Assembly (NCBI GenBank): GCA_020722645.1
Contig: DYKL01000159.1
Coordinates: forward strand, 1 to 7,731
Direction of reading: 5' to 3'
DNA: 7,731 nucleotides
Source: Acetofilamentum sp.
Lineage (GTDB): Bacteria; Bacteroidota; Bacteroidia; Bacteroidales; JAFGUD01
A program made the position numbers and the translations under genes. How positions within the stretch are numbered: the first letter of the stretch is position 1; each line of letters begins with the position of its first letter. The notes under the pieces are model-generated. The model ran no database searches. It was given only the letters and a program-made list of their open reading frames with translations, and had not been told where the DNA came from. This document shows positions 1 through 6,028 of the stretch, one piece after another.

Positions 1-1
1 A

Positions 2-1045
2 ACTTCTAATGCAGCTACATTAACTATTAACGCAGCTACAACAATTACAACTCAACCTACTAATCAAACTACATGTACCGGCGGAGATGTTACTTTCAGT
101 ATTATTGCTGAAAATGCAATAGGTTACCAATGGCTAAAAGACGGTGTTGATATTACTGGCGAAACAAATGCTGATTTAATTTTAAATGTTGTTACTGTTG
201 ATGATGAAGGAGATTATTCTTGTGTTGTTACAGGTACTTGTAATAATGTAACAAGTCAAGTTGCAACTTTAACAGTTGTATCTGGTGCTGAAATAATTAC
301 TCAACCTGTTTCACAAGATATTTGCGAAGCTAATTCTGTAACATTTACTGTTGAAGCTGCCGGTTCTAATTTGACATATCAATGGAGAAAAGACGGAACA
401 GACATTACAGGCGAAACAAACGCTACATTAACTATAAGCAGCGTTTCGACTTCTGACGAAGGTGCATACTCCTGCTATGTGAACAGCGACTGTGGAAATA
501 TAACTTCTGATGCAGCAACATTGACCGTTTTACCTCTAACAGAAATTACAACTCAACCGGTTTCTGTTACTGATGCTAATTTAGGCGAAACTGTTGTATT
601 TACTGTTGTTGCAAACGGTTCAAACCTTGCTTATCAATGGTATAAAGATGCATCTGAATTGACCGGAGAAACAACAGATACTTATACAATTATGAGCGTT
701 CAGGAAACCGACGAAGGTAATTATAATGTTGAAGTATCAGGCGATTGTGGAACAGAAATGAGTGAAACAGCTGTATTAACTGTTATTACAGACTTAGAAA
801 CTCTTGTAGAATTTGGAATGAAAGTTTACCCCAACCCAAATAATGGTAGATTCACCATTGAATTTGACAAGATTGTTACAAATATGGAAGTTAATATAAC
901 AGATGCAAGCGGAAGAATTATTTATTACGGTAATTTAAACAGCAAATTCAATCATATTGATTTGAATGACCATACAGCCGGTGTTTATATTCTTAAACTT
1001 TATGATCAAAACACAAGCAAAACCGTAAAAATAATTGTAAGATAA
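2..1045 (+). CDS. Ig-like repeat protein with C-terminal T9SS sorting domain (5' partial)
   Basis: Frame 2 is open from the window edge to the TAA at 1043-1045, so this is the C-terminal end (347 residues) of a larger protein. The TTG at 371 lies inside a repeat and is not a real start. Three Ig-like repeats of about 80 residues lie at about 44-280, 293-535 and 545-787. Each has a YQW core, a K-D-x-x-x-[IL]-T-G-E-T stretch and a DEGxY signature, as in I-set/PKD-like adhesin repeats; the tail of a fourth precedes them. From about 818 comes a type A T9SS sorting domain: VYPNPNNGRF, then ITDASGRI, AGVYILKL and a basic end (KTVKIIVR). Such proteins cross the outer membrane by the type IX system and are released or anchored at the surface. 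Role inferred: adhesin or repeat-bearing surface enzyme; the functional N-terminus is outside the window. Repeats one and two carry three cysteines each, repeat three only one. Confidence 0.9.
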   Translation, partial: TSNAATLTINAATTITTQPTNQTTCTGGDVTFSIIAENAIGYQWLKDGVDITGETNADLILNVVTVDDEGDYSCVVTGTCNNVTSQVATLTVVSGAEIITQPVSQDICEANSVTFTVEAAGSNLTYQWRKDGTDITGETNATLTISSVSTSDEGAYSCYVNSDCGNITSDAATLTVLPLTEITTQPVSVTDANLGETVVFTVVANGSNLAYQWYKDASELTGETTDTYTIMSVQETDEGNYNVEVSGDCGTEMSETAVLTVITDLETLVEFGMKVYPNPNNGRFTIEFDKIVTNMEVNITDASGRIIYYGNLNSKFNHIDLNDHTAGVYILKLYDQNTSKTVKIIVR

Positions 1046-1102
1046 AAAATTATTATATCCAAAGTTGATTCGGATTTTATATTCGATTCAACTTATGTTT
1101 TG

Positions 1103-1137
1103 AAAAAACCGCTTTAAAAAATTTAAAGCGGTTTTTT
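1103..1137. terminator. Bidirectional rho-independent terminator between convergent genes
   Basis: A perfect 16-bp inverted repeat (1103-1118 with 1122-1137) has a GC-containing core, ACCGCTTTAAA, and a 3-nt loop. It is flanked by A's on the left and eight T's (1132-1139) on the right, so each strand reads a stem followed by a U-tract. It lies about 58 bases after the stop of the Ig-repeat gene. On the minus strand it directly follows the rimM stop codon (1138-1140). One element can therefore end both transcripts. Confidence 0.9.
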
Positions 1138-1683
1138 TTATATACTGAACATTTCGTCAGGTATTCTGGCTATTATTTCTTTGTTTTTATGGTCAGTTTT
1201 AATTATTTCAACTGAATTTACAGGGATAAGATAATCTTTTCCACCTTTGAGAACAATAAACAGCGGATTTTTTTTATCATTAACAAATTCTACTATTTCT
1301 CCGATTTTTGTGTTTTTTTCGTCAATAAATGAGTAATTTACAACAAAACTACAAAAGTCAGAAATAATATCGTCGATATCTTCTATTTTAGATTTTGGTA
1401 TAAAAACATTTCTGTTTTTTAATTCGCTCGCCTTTTCAATTGTGTCAACACCTTTGAACTTTATGATTGAGGGATTAATCTCAAAATTGGATAACTCGTA
1501 ATCAATAAAAAACGGAACCAAATAATTGTCAAATTCGACAAATATTGATTCCGTTTTTTGTTCATCAATAAAAATGTTAATAATTATGCTTAACTGACCT
1601 TTATTAGCGTGTGTCTTAAAAATTTTCCCTATTTTATAACAATTTTCAAAAGACAAATCATTTTTAAGGTCAATAAAGTTCAT
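1138..1683 (-). CDS. rimM: Ribosome maturation factor RimM
   Basis: The protein has 181 residues, normal for RimM (about 165-185). RimM binds ribosomal protein S19 and assists assembly of the 30S subunit head and processing of 16S rRNA in the cytoplasm. The N-terminal RimM barrel begins with YKIGKIFKTHANKGQLSI (about residues 16-33), matching the family's G-x-[IV]-x-x-[TA]-H-G-x-[KR]-G motif, with Ala in place of the first Gly. The C-terminal PRC-barrel part has KIGEIVEFV near 126-134 and GGKDYLIPV near 147-155, and ends in the usual IPDEMFSI-type tail. It starts 11 bases after the rpsP stop on the same strand, the common rpsP-rimM pairing. trmD and rplS, the usual next genes in many bacteria, are absent because the unit ends at the hairpin. 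The N-terminal ATG gives a normal-length family N-terminus. Confidence 0.92.
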   Translation of the reverse strand: MNFIDLKNDLSFENCYKIGKIFKTHANKGQLSIIINIFIDEQKTESIFVEFDNYLVPFFIDYELSNFEINPSIIKFKGVDTIEKASELKNRNVFIPKSKIEDIDDIISDFCSFVVNYSFIDEKNTKIGEIVEFVNDKKNPLFIVLKGGKDYLIPVNSVEIIKTDHKNKEIIARIPDEMFSI

Positions 1684-1694
1684 AATGCAAAACC

Positions 1695-2333
1695 TTATTC
1701 TTTTACTTCTTCATTTTTATCTTCGACAATTTCTTCAGATTTTTTTTCTTCAACTATTCCTTCATTTTTAGTTTCTTCGACGATTTCTTCTACTTTTGTT
1801 TCTTCAACCACTTCCTCTTTTTTTGTTTCTTCAACTACTTCTTCTTGAACTTCTTCTTCGGATTTTTTAGATTGAGCAGCTAATTTTTCCTGAATTGCTT
1901 TTGCTTTTTTTTCGTTAACTTTTTCTTCGTCTTTTAATTTTTTGTCTTTTAAAGATTTTTCATCATTTTTCAGTTTGTCTTTTTTAGCCTGAATGGCTGA
2001 TTGTTTGTCTTTAAGCCAAACTTGAAAACGTCTGTCTGCTTCACTTTCATCAAAAGCACCTTTTTTCACACCATTTAAAAGATGTTTCATATACAAAACA
2101 CCTTTATATGATAAAATAGCTTTTGCAGTTTCACTTGGCTGAGCACCTTGCTGTAACCAGTATAATGCTCTATCGAAACTTAATTCAATAGTTGCCGGAT
2201 TTGTGTTCGGATTGTAAGTTCCTAATTTTTCGATAAATCTGCCATCACGTGGCGCTCTACTATCTGCCGCTACTATTGAAAAAACAGAATAGTGAGTTCT
2301 TCCTTTTCTTTGTAATCTAATTTTTACGGGCAT
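1695..2333 (-). CDS. rpsP: 30S ribosomal protein S16 with long acidic/basic C-terminal extension
   Basis: The protein has 212 residues. S16 is a primary-assembly protein of the 30S subunit that binds 16S rRNA. Residues 1 to about 85 are the S16 core, with MPVKIRLQRKGR, then APRDGRFIEKLGTYNP, and ALYWLQQGAQPSETAKAIL. Bacterial S16 is often only about 80-90 residues; Bacteroidetes members are usually longer, and this one continues for about 125 residues. The extension first has a lysine-rich, probably helical part (about 105-155). It ends in a degenerate tail of nine-residue units of the form E-E-[VI]-V-E-E-T-K-x (residues 164-212). The ATG at 2331-2333 gives the canonical MPVKI start. It is the first gene of the rpsP-rimM unit, with a strong promoter match at 2370-2400. 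Confidence 0.95.
   Translation of the reverse strand: MPVKIRLQRKGRTHYSVFSIVAADSRAPRDGRFIEKLGTYNPNTNPATIELSFDRALYWLQQGAQPSETAKAILSYKGVLYMKHLLNGVKKGAFDESEADRRFQVWLKDKQSAIQAKKDKLKNDEKSLKDKKLKDEEKVNEKKAKAIQEKLAAQSKKSEEEVQEEVVEETKKEEVVEETKVEEIVEETKNEGIVEEKKSEEIVEDKNEEVKE
1698..1844 (-). repeat. Degenerate 27-bp tandem repeat encoding the S16 tail
   Basis: Five to six units of nine codons each encode variants of EEVVEETKK: EEVVEETKK, EEVVEETKV, EEIVEETKN, EGIVEEKKS and EEIVEDKN, then a short EEVKE end. Units one to three are the closest; the later ones drift. On the plus strand this appears as a T/C-rich stretch of TTCTTC-type runs. In-frame units mean that gain or loss by slippage would only change tail length. 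Confidence 0.8.
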
Positions 2334-2369
2334 AAACTTATTTTTTTGTTATTTTTTAAAAAAGTTCGG

Positions 2370-2400
2370 CAAAATTAAAACTATTTTATCATTTCACAAA
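2370..2400 (-). promoter_or_regulatory. rpsP-rimM promoter (Bacteroidetes sigma-ABfr type)
   Basis: Read on the minus strand, TTTG (2397-2400) is followed by a 19-nt spacer and TAATTTTG (2370-2377). This matches the Bacteroidetes -33/-7 consensus TTTG-N19-21-TAnnTTTG in both elements and in spacing. The predicted start of transcription is near 2363, leaving a leader of about 30 nt before the rpsP ATG at 2333. No Shine-Dalgarno motif is present, as is usual in this phylum. Confidence 0.7.
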
Positions 2401-2532
2401 TTTTTTTATTTAATTTTTATTCAAATAGTCATTTAAACAAAAGAAATGTATTACAAAATGTTTTAACAGTAAAAAATCAAATTAAAAAAACACAAAATCA
2501 CAAAACAGTTTTTATATTTAAAAATTTTATAC

Positions 2533-2540
2533 AATCTTTG
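2533..2540 (+). promoter_or_regulatory. Possible -7 element for lipoprotein L1
   Basis: AATCTTTG matches TAnnTTTG except at the first base. A T-rich stretch (GTTTTT, 2508-2513) lies at about the expected -33 distance but is not TTTG. Transcription would start near 2547, giving a leader of about 60 nt before the ATG at 2607. The 273-base gap 2334-2606 must hold both this promoter and the divergent rpsP promoter; apart from these it shows only AT-rich sequence. Confidence 0.35.
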
Positions 2541-2606
2541 CAATGAAAATTCGTTTTGAAGACGAAATAAAAATAAAATAAAATTATTAACTTAAAATTA
2601 TTAATT

Positions 2607-3527
2607 ATGAAAAAATTCAGATTTTTCTTAGGAGCACTTGCAGTGCTAGGTTTTGTTACATTTTTCTCATCTTGTAATCCGGACACTTTGGTTACATTAA
2701 ATTTTAAAGACAATATTGAAACTGTAAACGCAGAACCGGGTGAAGTTGTAACTATTGTTTACACTTTAACCCCTGATGCTATTAATAACGGAGAATTAGG
2801 TCAATTAGTTGTAAAAGACGATGATTTGAATGAAGTTGCTAATGAACAATACAGCGGAACAAGTACTTTAACTGACAGTATTGATTTTACAGTTCCTACT
2901 GACGCTGTTGAAGGAGACCAAATTAACTTAACATTCACTGCTACTGACGGTACAAGTGGATTAACAAGTACAAAAACTTTCCAAATTAATGTTGTAATCA
3001 ATTTACCTGCAATTATTACAGGAACAGGAACTGTTAATTACAATTCTCAAAGCGATACAACTGAATTCGGATGGCAATTAGTTGCTGATGCAAAGGGTGT
3101 TACTGTAACACAAGTAAACAGTGATGATGCTGACTTAGTTTTTTTCTTCAATGATACTTATCGTCAACAAATTTTATCACCTGATGCTGAACAAATTATG
3201 AATCAAGAAGCATATTCTAATTGGGATTACACTTTGACAGGTAAAAAAACTACAAAAATCCAAGAAGCAACAGAAGCTGATTTTACAGGTGCATCTGACG
3301 AAACTGTAAACGCTTTAACTGTTACAAGTGATGTTCACCCTGGCGGTGGCAATGGTGTTGATCATGTTATGGCTAACGAATACTACAAATTTGAATTATC
3401 AGACGGTCGTAAAGGTGTTTTCAAAGTTACTGCAAGCAATCCTCCATACACAAAAGCTCCGATTATTGAATCTAATATTACATTAGAATTCAAATGGCAA
3501 GAAGAACCAGCTAGTGCTGCTAAATAA
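2607..3527 (+). CDS. Two-domain lipoprotein L1 (unrecognised family)
   Basis: The product has 306 residues. MKKFRFF, then a hydrophobic stretch and FFSSC with Cys23 form a type II (lipoprotein) signal peptide, so the mature protein is lipid-anchored in the envelope. I do not recognise the family. Two parts are visible. An N-terminal region (about 24-133) contains VYTLTPD, NGELGQL, LTDSIDF and FTATDGTSG, and looks like a beta-sandwich (inferred). A C-terminal region (about 141-306) contains TEFGWQL, LVFFFND, ILSPDAEQI, KKTTKI, HPGGGNGVDH, SDGRKGVFKV and LEFKWQEEP. It is the first of three tandem paralogues. Its C-terminal part is nearly the same as that of L2, with 222 identical bases. It has its own terminator at 3544-3576, so it is probably transcribed alone. 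The residues after the cysteine (NPDT) do not form a clear surface-export signal. Confidence 0.88.
   Translation: MKKFRFFLGALAVLGFVTFFSSCNPDTLVTLNFKDNIETVNAEPGEVVTIVYTLTPDAINNGELGQLVVKDDDLNEVANEQYSGTSTLTDSIDFTVPTDAVEGDQINLTFTATDGTSGLTSTKTFQINVVINLPAIITGTGTVNYNSQSDTTEFGWQLVADAKGVTVTQVNSDDADLVFFFNDTYRQQILSPDAEQIMNQEAYSNWDYTLTGKKTTKIQEATEADFTGASDETVNALTVTSDVHPGGGNGVDHVMANEYYKFELSDGRKGVFKVTASNPPYTKAPIIESNITLEFKWQEEPASAAK
3029..3250 (+). repeat. 222-bp exact direct repeat, copy 1 (in L1)
   Basis: This stretch is base-for-base identical to 4099-4320 (offset 1070), synonymous positions included. It covers L1 residues about 141-215. Homology continues without indels to the stop codon (3251-3527 against 4321-4597), but with 40 differences in 277 bases by hand count. 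Upstream, identity falls sharply. Confidence 0.97.
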
Positions 3528-3543
3528 TCAACCAAAAAAAATC

Positions 3544-3576
3544 AAAAACTCCTGAAAAACTCAGGAGTTTTTTTTT
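3544..3576 (+). terminator. Rho-independent terminator of L1
   Basis: The stem AAAAACTCCTGA (3544-3555) pairs with TCAGGAGTTTTT (3561-3572) across a 5-nt loop, and nine T's run to 3576. It begins 17 bases after the L1 stop. It separates L1 from the downstream paralogue, so L2 needs its own promoter or read-through. Confidence 0.9.
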
Positions 3577-3618
3577 GCCATAAAATCAATGTAAAAAAAC
3601 ATAAAATCTAAATACCGG

Positions 3619-3649
3619 TTGAAAAGAATATTAAAAAATTTGAAATTTG
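3619..3649 (+). promoter_or_regulatory. Possible promoter for lipoprotein L2
   Basis: TTG (3619-3621), a 20-nt spacer and GAAATTTG (3642-3649) resemble TTTG-N19-21-TAnnTTTG, with mismatches at the first base of the -33 and of the -7 element. The site lies between the L1 terminator and the L2 ATG at 3668, leaving a leader of about a dozen nt. Its position makes a promoter necessary here, but the sequence match is only moderate. Confidence 0.35.
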
Positions 3650-3667
3650 AAAATAAAACTATATGAT

Positions 3668-4597
3668 ATGAGAAAAAATTCAATTTTCAAAATCATCATA
3701 ATTTTCTATATTACTGTGTTTTTTAGTTCATGCTTCAGAAAAAATAATAATTACAGCATAGTAACAATTTCTTTTAATGAAAGTGACAGTAAAGCTGAAA
3801 TTTTAAAAGGTGGTAGTCTATGGATTGTATATACGTTATGCCCTGACAAATACGAAGGAGGGAAAATAGGGTTATTGCGATTGTATGATTCTGAATTTAA
3901 TGACATTTTTAAAAAATATTATGGTGAAACTGATAAGATTACGGACAGTATATTTTATAAAATACCATCTAATGCAAACCCTGGTGAAACAATTTTTTTA
4001 TACTTTGATATTTGTGATGCAGTAAGTGGTAACAGAAATACTCGGGAATTCCAAATTGAAGTAATTCGTCCTATACCGGTAATTTTAAATGCAACAGAAA
4101 CTGTTAATTACAATTCTCAAAGCGATACAACTGAATTCGGATGGCAATTAGTTGCTGATGCAAAGGGTGTTACTGTAACACAAGTAAACAGTGATGATGC
4201 TGACTTAGTTTTTTTCTTCAATGATACTTATCGTCAACAAATTTTATCACCTGATGCTGAACAAATTATGAATCAAGAAGCATATTCTAATTGGGATTAC
4301 ACTTTGACAGGTAAAAAAACCACCAAAATTGAAATTGCAACAGAAGCTGATTTTACAGGTGCATCTCCTGAATCAATAAATGATTTAACAGTTGTAAGTG
4401 CTGTTCACCCCGGTGGTGGCAATGGTGTTGATCACGTTTTGTCTGGTGAATACTACAAATTTGAATTATCTGATGGTCGTAAAGGAGTTTTCAAAGTTGC
4501 TGAAAGTAATCCTCCATACGCAAAAGCTCCGATTATTGCATCTTCTATTACATTAGAATTCAAATGGCAAGAAGAACCAGCTAATTCAGCTAAATAA
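3668..4597 (+). CDS. Two-domain lipoprotein L2 (paralogue of L1)
   Basis: The product has 309 residues. A longer reading from TTG at 3647 is possible. The ATG at 3668 is preferred because it starts a clean lipoprotein signal peptide: MRKNSIFK, a hydrophobic core, then FFSSC with Cys22. The mature N-terminus (CFRKNNN) is basic, which does not suggest surface export. The N-terminal region (about 23-136) keeps the family skeleton (IVYTLCPD, GGKIGLL, ITDSI, GETIFLYFDICDAVSG) but is strongly diverged from L1. From residue 144 it abruptly becomes the L1 sequence, identical in DNA for 222 bases and about 86% identical to the stop. HPGGGNGVDH and SDGRKGVFKV are retained. Function is unknown; an envelope lipoprotein of the same family is the safe call. 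No terminator is visible before L3, 70 bases downstream, so co-transcription is possible. Confidence 0.87.
   Translation: MRKNSIFKIIIIFYITVFFSSCFRKNNNYSIVTISFNESDSKAEILKGGSLWIVYTLCPDKYEGGKIGLLRLYDSEFNDIFKKYYGETDKITDSIFYKIPSNANPGETIFLYFDICDAVSGNRNTREFQIEVIRPIPVILNATETVNYNSQSDTTEFGWQLVADAKGVTVTQVNSDDADLVFFFNDTYRQQILSPDAEQIMNQEAYSNWDYTLTGKKTTKIEIATEADFTGASPESINDLTVVSAVHPGGGNGVDHVLSGEYYKFELSDGRKGVFKVAESNPPYAKAPIIASSITLEFKWQEEPANSAK
4099..4320 (+). repeat. 222-bp exact direct repeat, copy 2 (in L2)
   Basis: This is the second copy of 3029-3250, in the same orientation and the same codon phase, covering L2 residues about 144-218. The first mismatches are at 4098 on the left (L1 G, L2 A) and 4321 on the right (L1 T, L2 C). 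Confidence 0.97.
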
Positions 4598-4639
4598 AAT
4601 TTTCACATAAAATAACATTCAACAATTTTTTATTTTGTT

Positions 4640-4647
4640 TAATTTTG
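4640..4647 (+). promoter_or_regulatory. Possible -7 element for lipoprotein L3
   Basis: TAATTTTG is a perfect match to the Bacteroidetes -7 consensus TAnnTTTG. It sits 20 bases before the L3 ATG, the same arrangement as the candidate before L2. No TTTG is found at the expected -33 distance (near 4617-4620), so this may be a weak internal promoter or chance in AT-rich DNA. Confidence 0.35.
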
Positions 4648-4667
4648 TTGTCAAAAAAAGAAAAAAA

Positions 4668-5546
4668 ATGAATAAATTAACATTATTAATTCTGTTGCTT
4701 GTTGCATCTTTATTGTTTTCGTGCAAAAGAAAAACTATTGTAGATTTAACTATTGAACCGTCAGACACCAGCGCTACAATTTTAGACACAATCAATATCA
4801 AATATACATTAACTCCTGATATAGCAAACAAAGGCAAAATAGGAGACTTTTCAATTACCGTTCAGTCAAGTAACGAAATTCTGTTTGAAACAAATTATTC
4901 TTCCTCTGAAACTATAACCGACAGCATAAAATATATCGTTCCGCAAACTTCCTCTGTTGGCGAACAGATTGTACTTGTTTTTAAAGCAATTGACGAAAAA
5001 AGTGCCGAAGAAACTATCAGAACAGCAATCATAACTGTTCAAAACCCAGGTGGAGTTATTGTTCAATACTCTGACATTCAGGCATTTTTTAACGCAACAA
5101 ACATCGAAAGCAATTTTATTTTTGAACTTACTTATGAAGGAGCATATTCCAGAAACGGAAATTTTGCAAACGGTCAATTAGCTTTTATATGGACTGATGC
5201 CGGCGGTTACTCAATTGTTTCGCCTGATGCAGCTTGCATTCAGACTGAGTTTTTAGACAATGGAATAAATTACAGTACTGATGATAAACAAAACACAAAA
5301 ATTCAATCTTATTCCGGAACATGGGAAGACCTTGATGCTACAAGTATAAACGATTTGAATATAACTTCGCAGACTGTTACATCAGGCGGAAACGGTGTTG
5401 AAAATCTTCAGGAAGGTGATATTGTCATTTTTGAAACAGAAGAAGGTAAAAAAGGGACTCTTAAAGTCAGAACTTTAGTAAAAGATACTAAATATTTTGC
5501 TGCTGATTTTAAATATCAACCCCCTGCACCAATTGAAACTAAATAA
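4668..5546 (+). CDS. Two-domain lipoprotein L3 (distant paralogue of L1/L2)
   Basis: The product has 292 residues. An in-frame TTG at 4635 would add 11 basic residues before the signal peptide. The ATG at 4668 is chosen because MNKLTLLILLLVASLLFSC is a textbook lipoprotein signal with Cys19. The mature end (CKRKT) is basic. The N-terminal region keeps IKYTLTPD, KGKIGDF, ITDSIKY, VGEQIVLVFKAID and an ITV end. The C-terminal region aligns to L1/L2 by the skeleton LAFIWTD, SIVSPDA, NTKIQ, SINDLNITS, SGGNGVENL, EEGKKGTLKV and ADFKYQPP. It replaces HPGGGNGVDH with TSGGNGVENL and has a different start to the domain (IVQYSDIQAFFNATNIESNF). It has not been homogenised with its neighbours. It is followed after 31 bases by the VOC gene with no terminator between. 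Function unknown. Confidence 0.87.
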   Translation: MNKLTLLILLLVASLLFSCKRKTIVDLTIEPSDTSATILDTINIKYTLTPDIANKGKIGDFSITVQSSNEILFETNYSSSETITDSIKYIVPQTSSVGEQIVLVFKAIDEKSAEETIRTAIITVQNPGGVIVQYSDIQAFFNATNIESNFIFELTYEGAYSRNGNFANGQLAFIWTDAGGYSIVSPDAACIQTEFLDNGINYSTDDKQNTKIQSYSGTWEDLDATSINDLNITSQTVTSGGNGVENLQEGDIVIFETEEGKKGTLKVRTLVKDTKYFAADFKYQPPAPIETK

Positions 5547-5577
5547 TACGGCAATTACAAAAAAAATTAAAACAAAA

Positions 5578-5952
5578 ATGCAAAAAACTTTTTTAGGCTT
5601 GAGAACGGTTGCTTATTATGTCTGTGACATCAAAAAGGCAAAAGAATGGTATTCAGATATTTTTGAAATTCAACCCTATTTTGACGAACCGTATTACATC
5701 GGATTTAATATAGGCGGATTTGAACTTGGACTTCAACCAACAGAAAAAGAAACAACAACAAAAGACAGCGGCGTTATTGCATACTGGGGTGTTGAAAATA
5801 TTAACGAAGTTTATGAAAAAATGATAGCAAAAGGTGCTGCCGAACACGAAAAACCAACAAATGTGGGTGGTGATTTAATGGTTGCATCTGTTTTTGACCC
5901 ATGGGGTAACATTATAGGAATTATTTACAATCCTTATTTCAAAATCGAATAA
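5578..5952 (+). CDS. VOC-superfamily (glyoxalase/bleomycin-resistance fold) protein
   Basis: The product has 124 residues, a single-chain VOC length with two beta-alpha-beta-beta-beta modules. Module one has LRTVAYYVCDIKKAKEWYSD (8-27) and GFNIGGFELGLQP (42-54). Module two has VIAYWGVENI (66-75), the K-G-A helix end and VFDPWGNIIGIIYNP (105-119). The last motif is typical of small cytosolic VOC proteins annotated as glyoxalase-like. Of the usual four metal-ligand positions only Glu49 looks kept; the others appear to be a Thr/Val near 10-11, Tyr69/Trp70 and Gly114. Classical glyoxalase I or metal-dependent dioxygenase activity is therefore doubtful. The ATG at 5578 is chosen over an in-frame ATG at 5497, which would overlap the end of L3 and add a non-family extension. 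No signal peptide is seen. Substrate unknown; the operon link with the lipoproteins rests on the 31-base gap. Confidence 0.88.
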   Translation: MQKTFLGLRTVAYYVCDIKKAKEWYSDIFEIQPYFDEPYYIGFNIGGFELGLQPTEKETTTKDSGVIAYWGVENINEVYEKMIAKGAAEHEKPTNVGGDLMVASVFDPWGNIIGIIYNPYFKIE

Positions 5953-6028
5953 AAATACTTTTTGACTAATTTTTTTTATAATTTCAAATTAACTTCTTAT
6001 CTTTCCGTCTGAAAAATTAAATTCAAAA

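Noticed and set aside
371..373. TTG as start codon of the Ig-repeat protein
   Set aside because: The same frame is open back to base 2 and encodes complete Ig-like repeats; the TTG is a leucine within repeat two.
1609..1848. Plus-strand open frame rich in Ser/Thr (SSTISS-type repeats)
   Set aside because: It is the antisense of the rpsP repeat tail and the rimM start; the repeat simply leaves the opposite frame open.
2550..2566. Small hairpin (TTCGT/ACGAA, 7-nt loop) in the L1 leader
   Set aside because: A 5-bp stem is too weak and too easily found by chance; no riboswitch-like conservation can be recognised.
2498..2713. Minus-strand open frame across the L1 promoter and signal peptide
   Set aside because: It is antisense to L1, has no recognisable protein features, and covers the AT-rich intergenic region.
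3029..4320. Direct repeats as ends of a mobile element or attachment sites
   Set aside because: The repeats are coding, in frame and part of longer homology reaching the stop codons. There is no transposase, integrase or terminal inverted repeat between them.
4866..5177. Minus-strand open frame of 103 codons inside L3
   Set aside because: It is antisense to a well-supported lipoprotein, has cysteine-rich chance composition and no start context or family match. The similar minus-strand frames at 2801-3001, 4619-4837, 5653-5847 and 6537-6731 were dropped for the same reason.
5953..6028. Promoter or terminator between the VOC gene and the TPR sensor
   Set aside because: A TTTG at 5961-5964 exists, but no TAnnTTTG follows at 19-21 nt, and the T-run at 5971-5977 has no stem before it.
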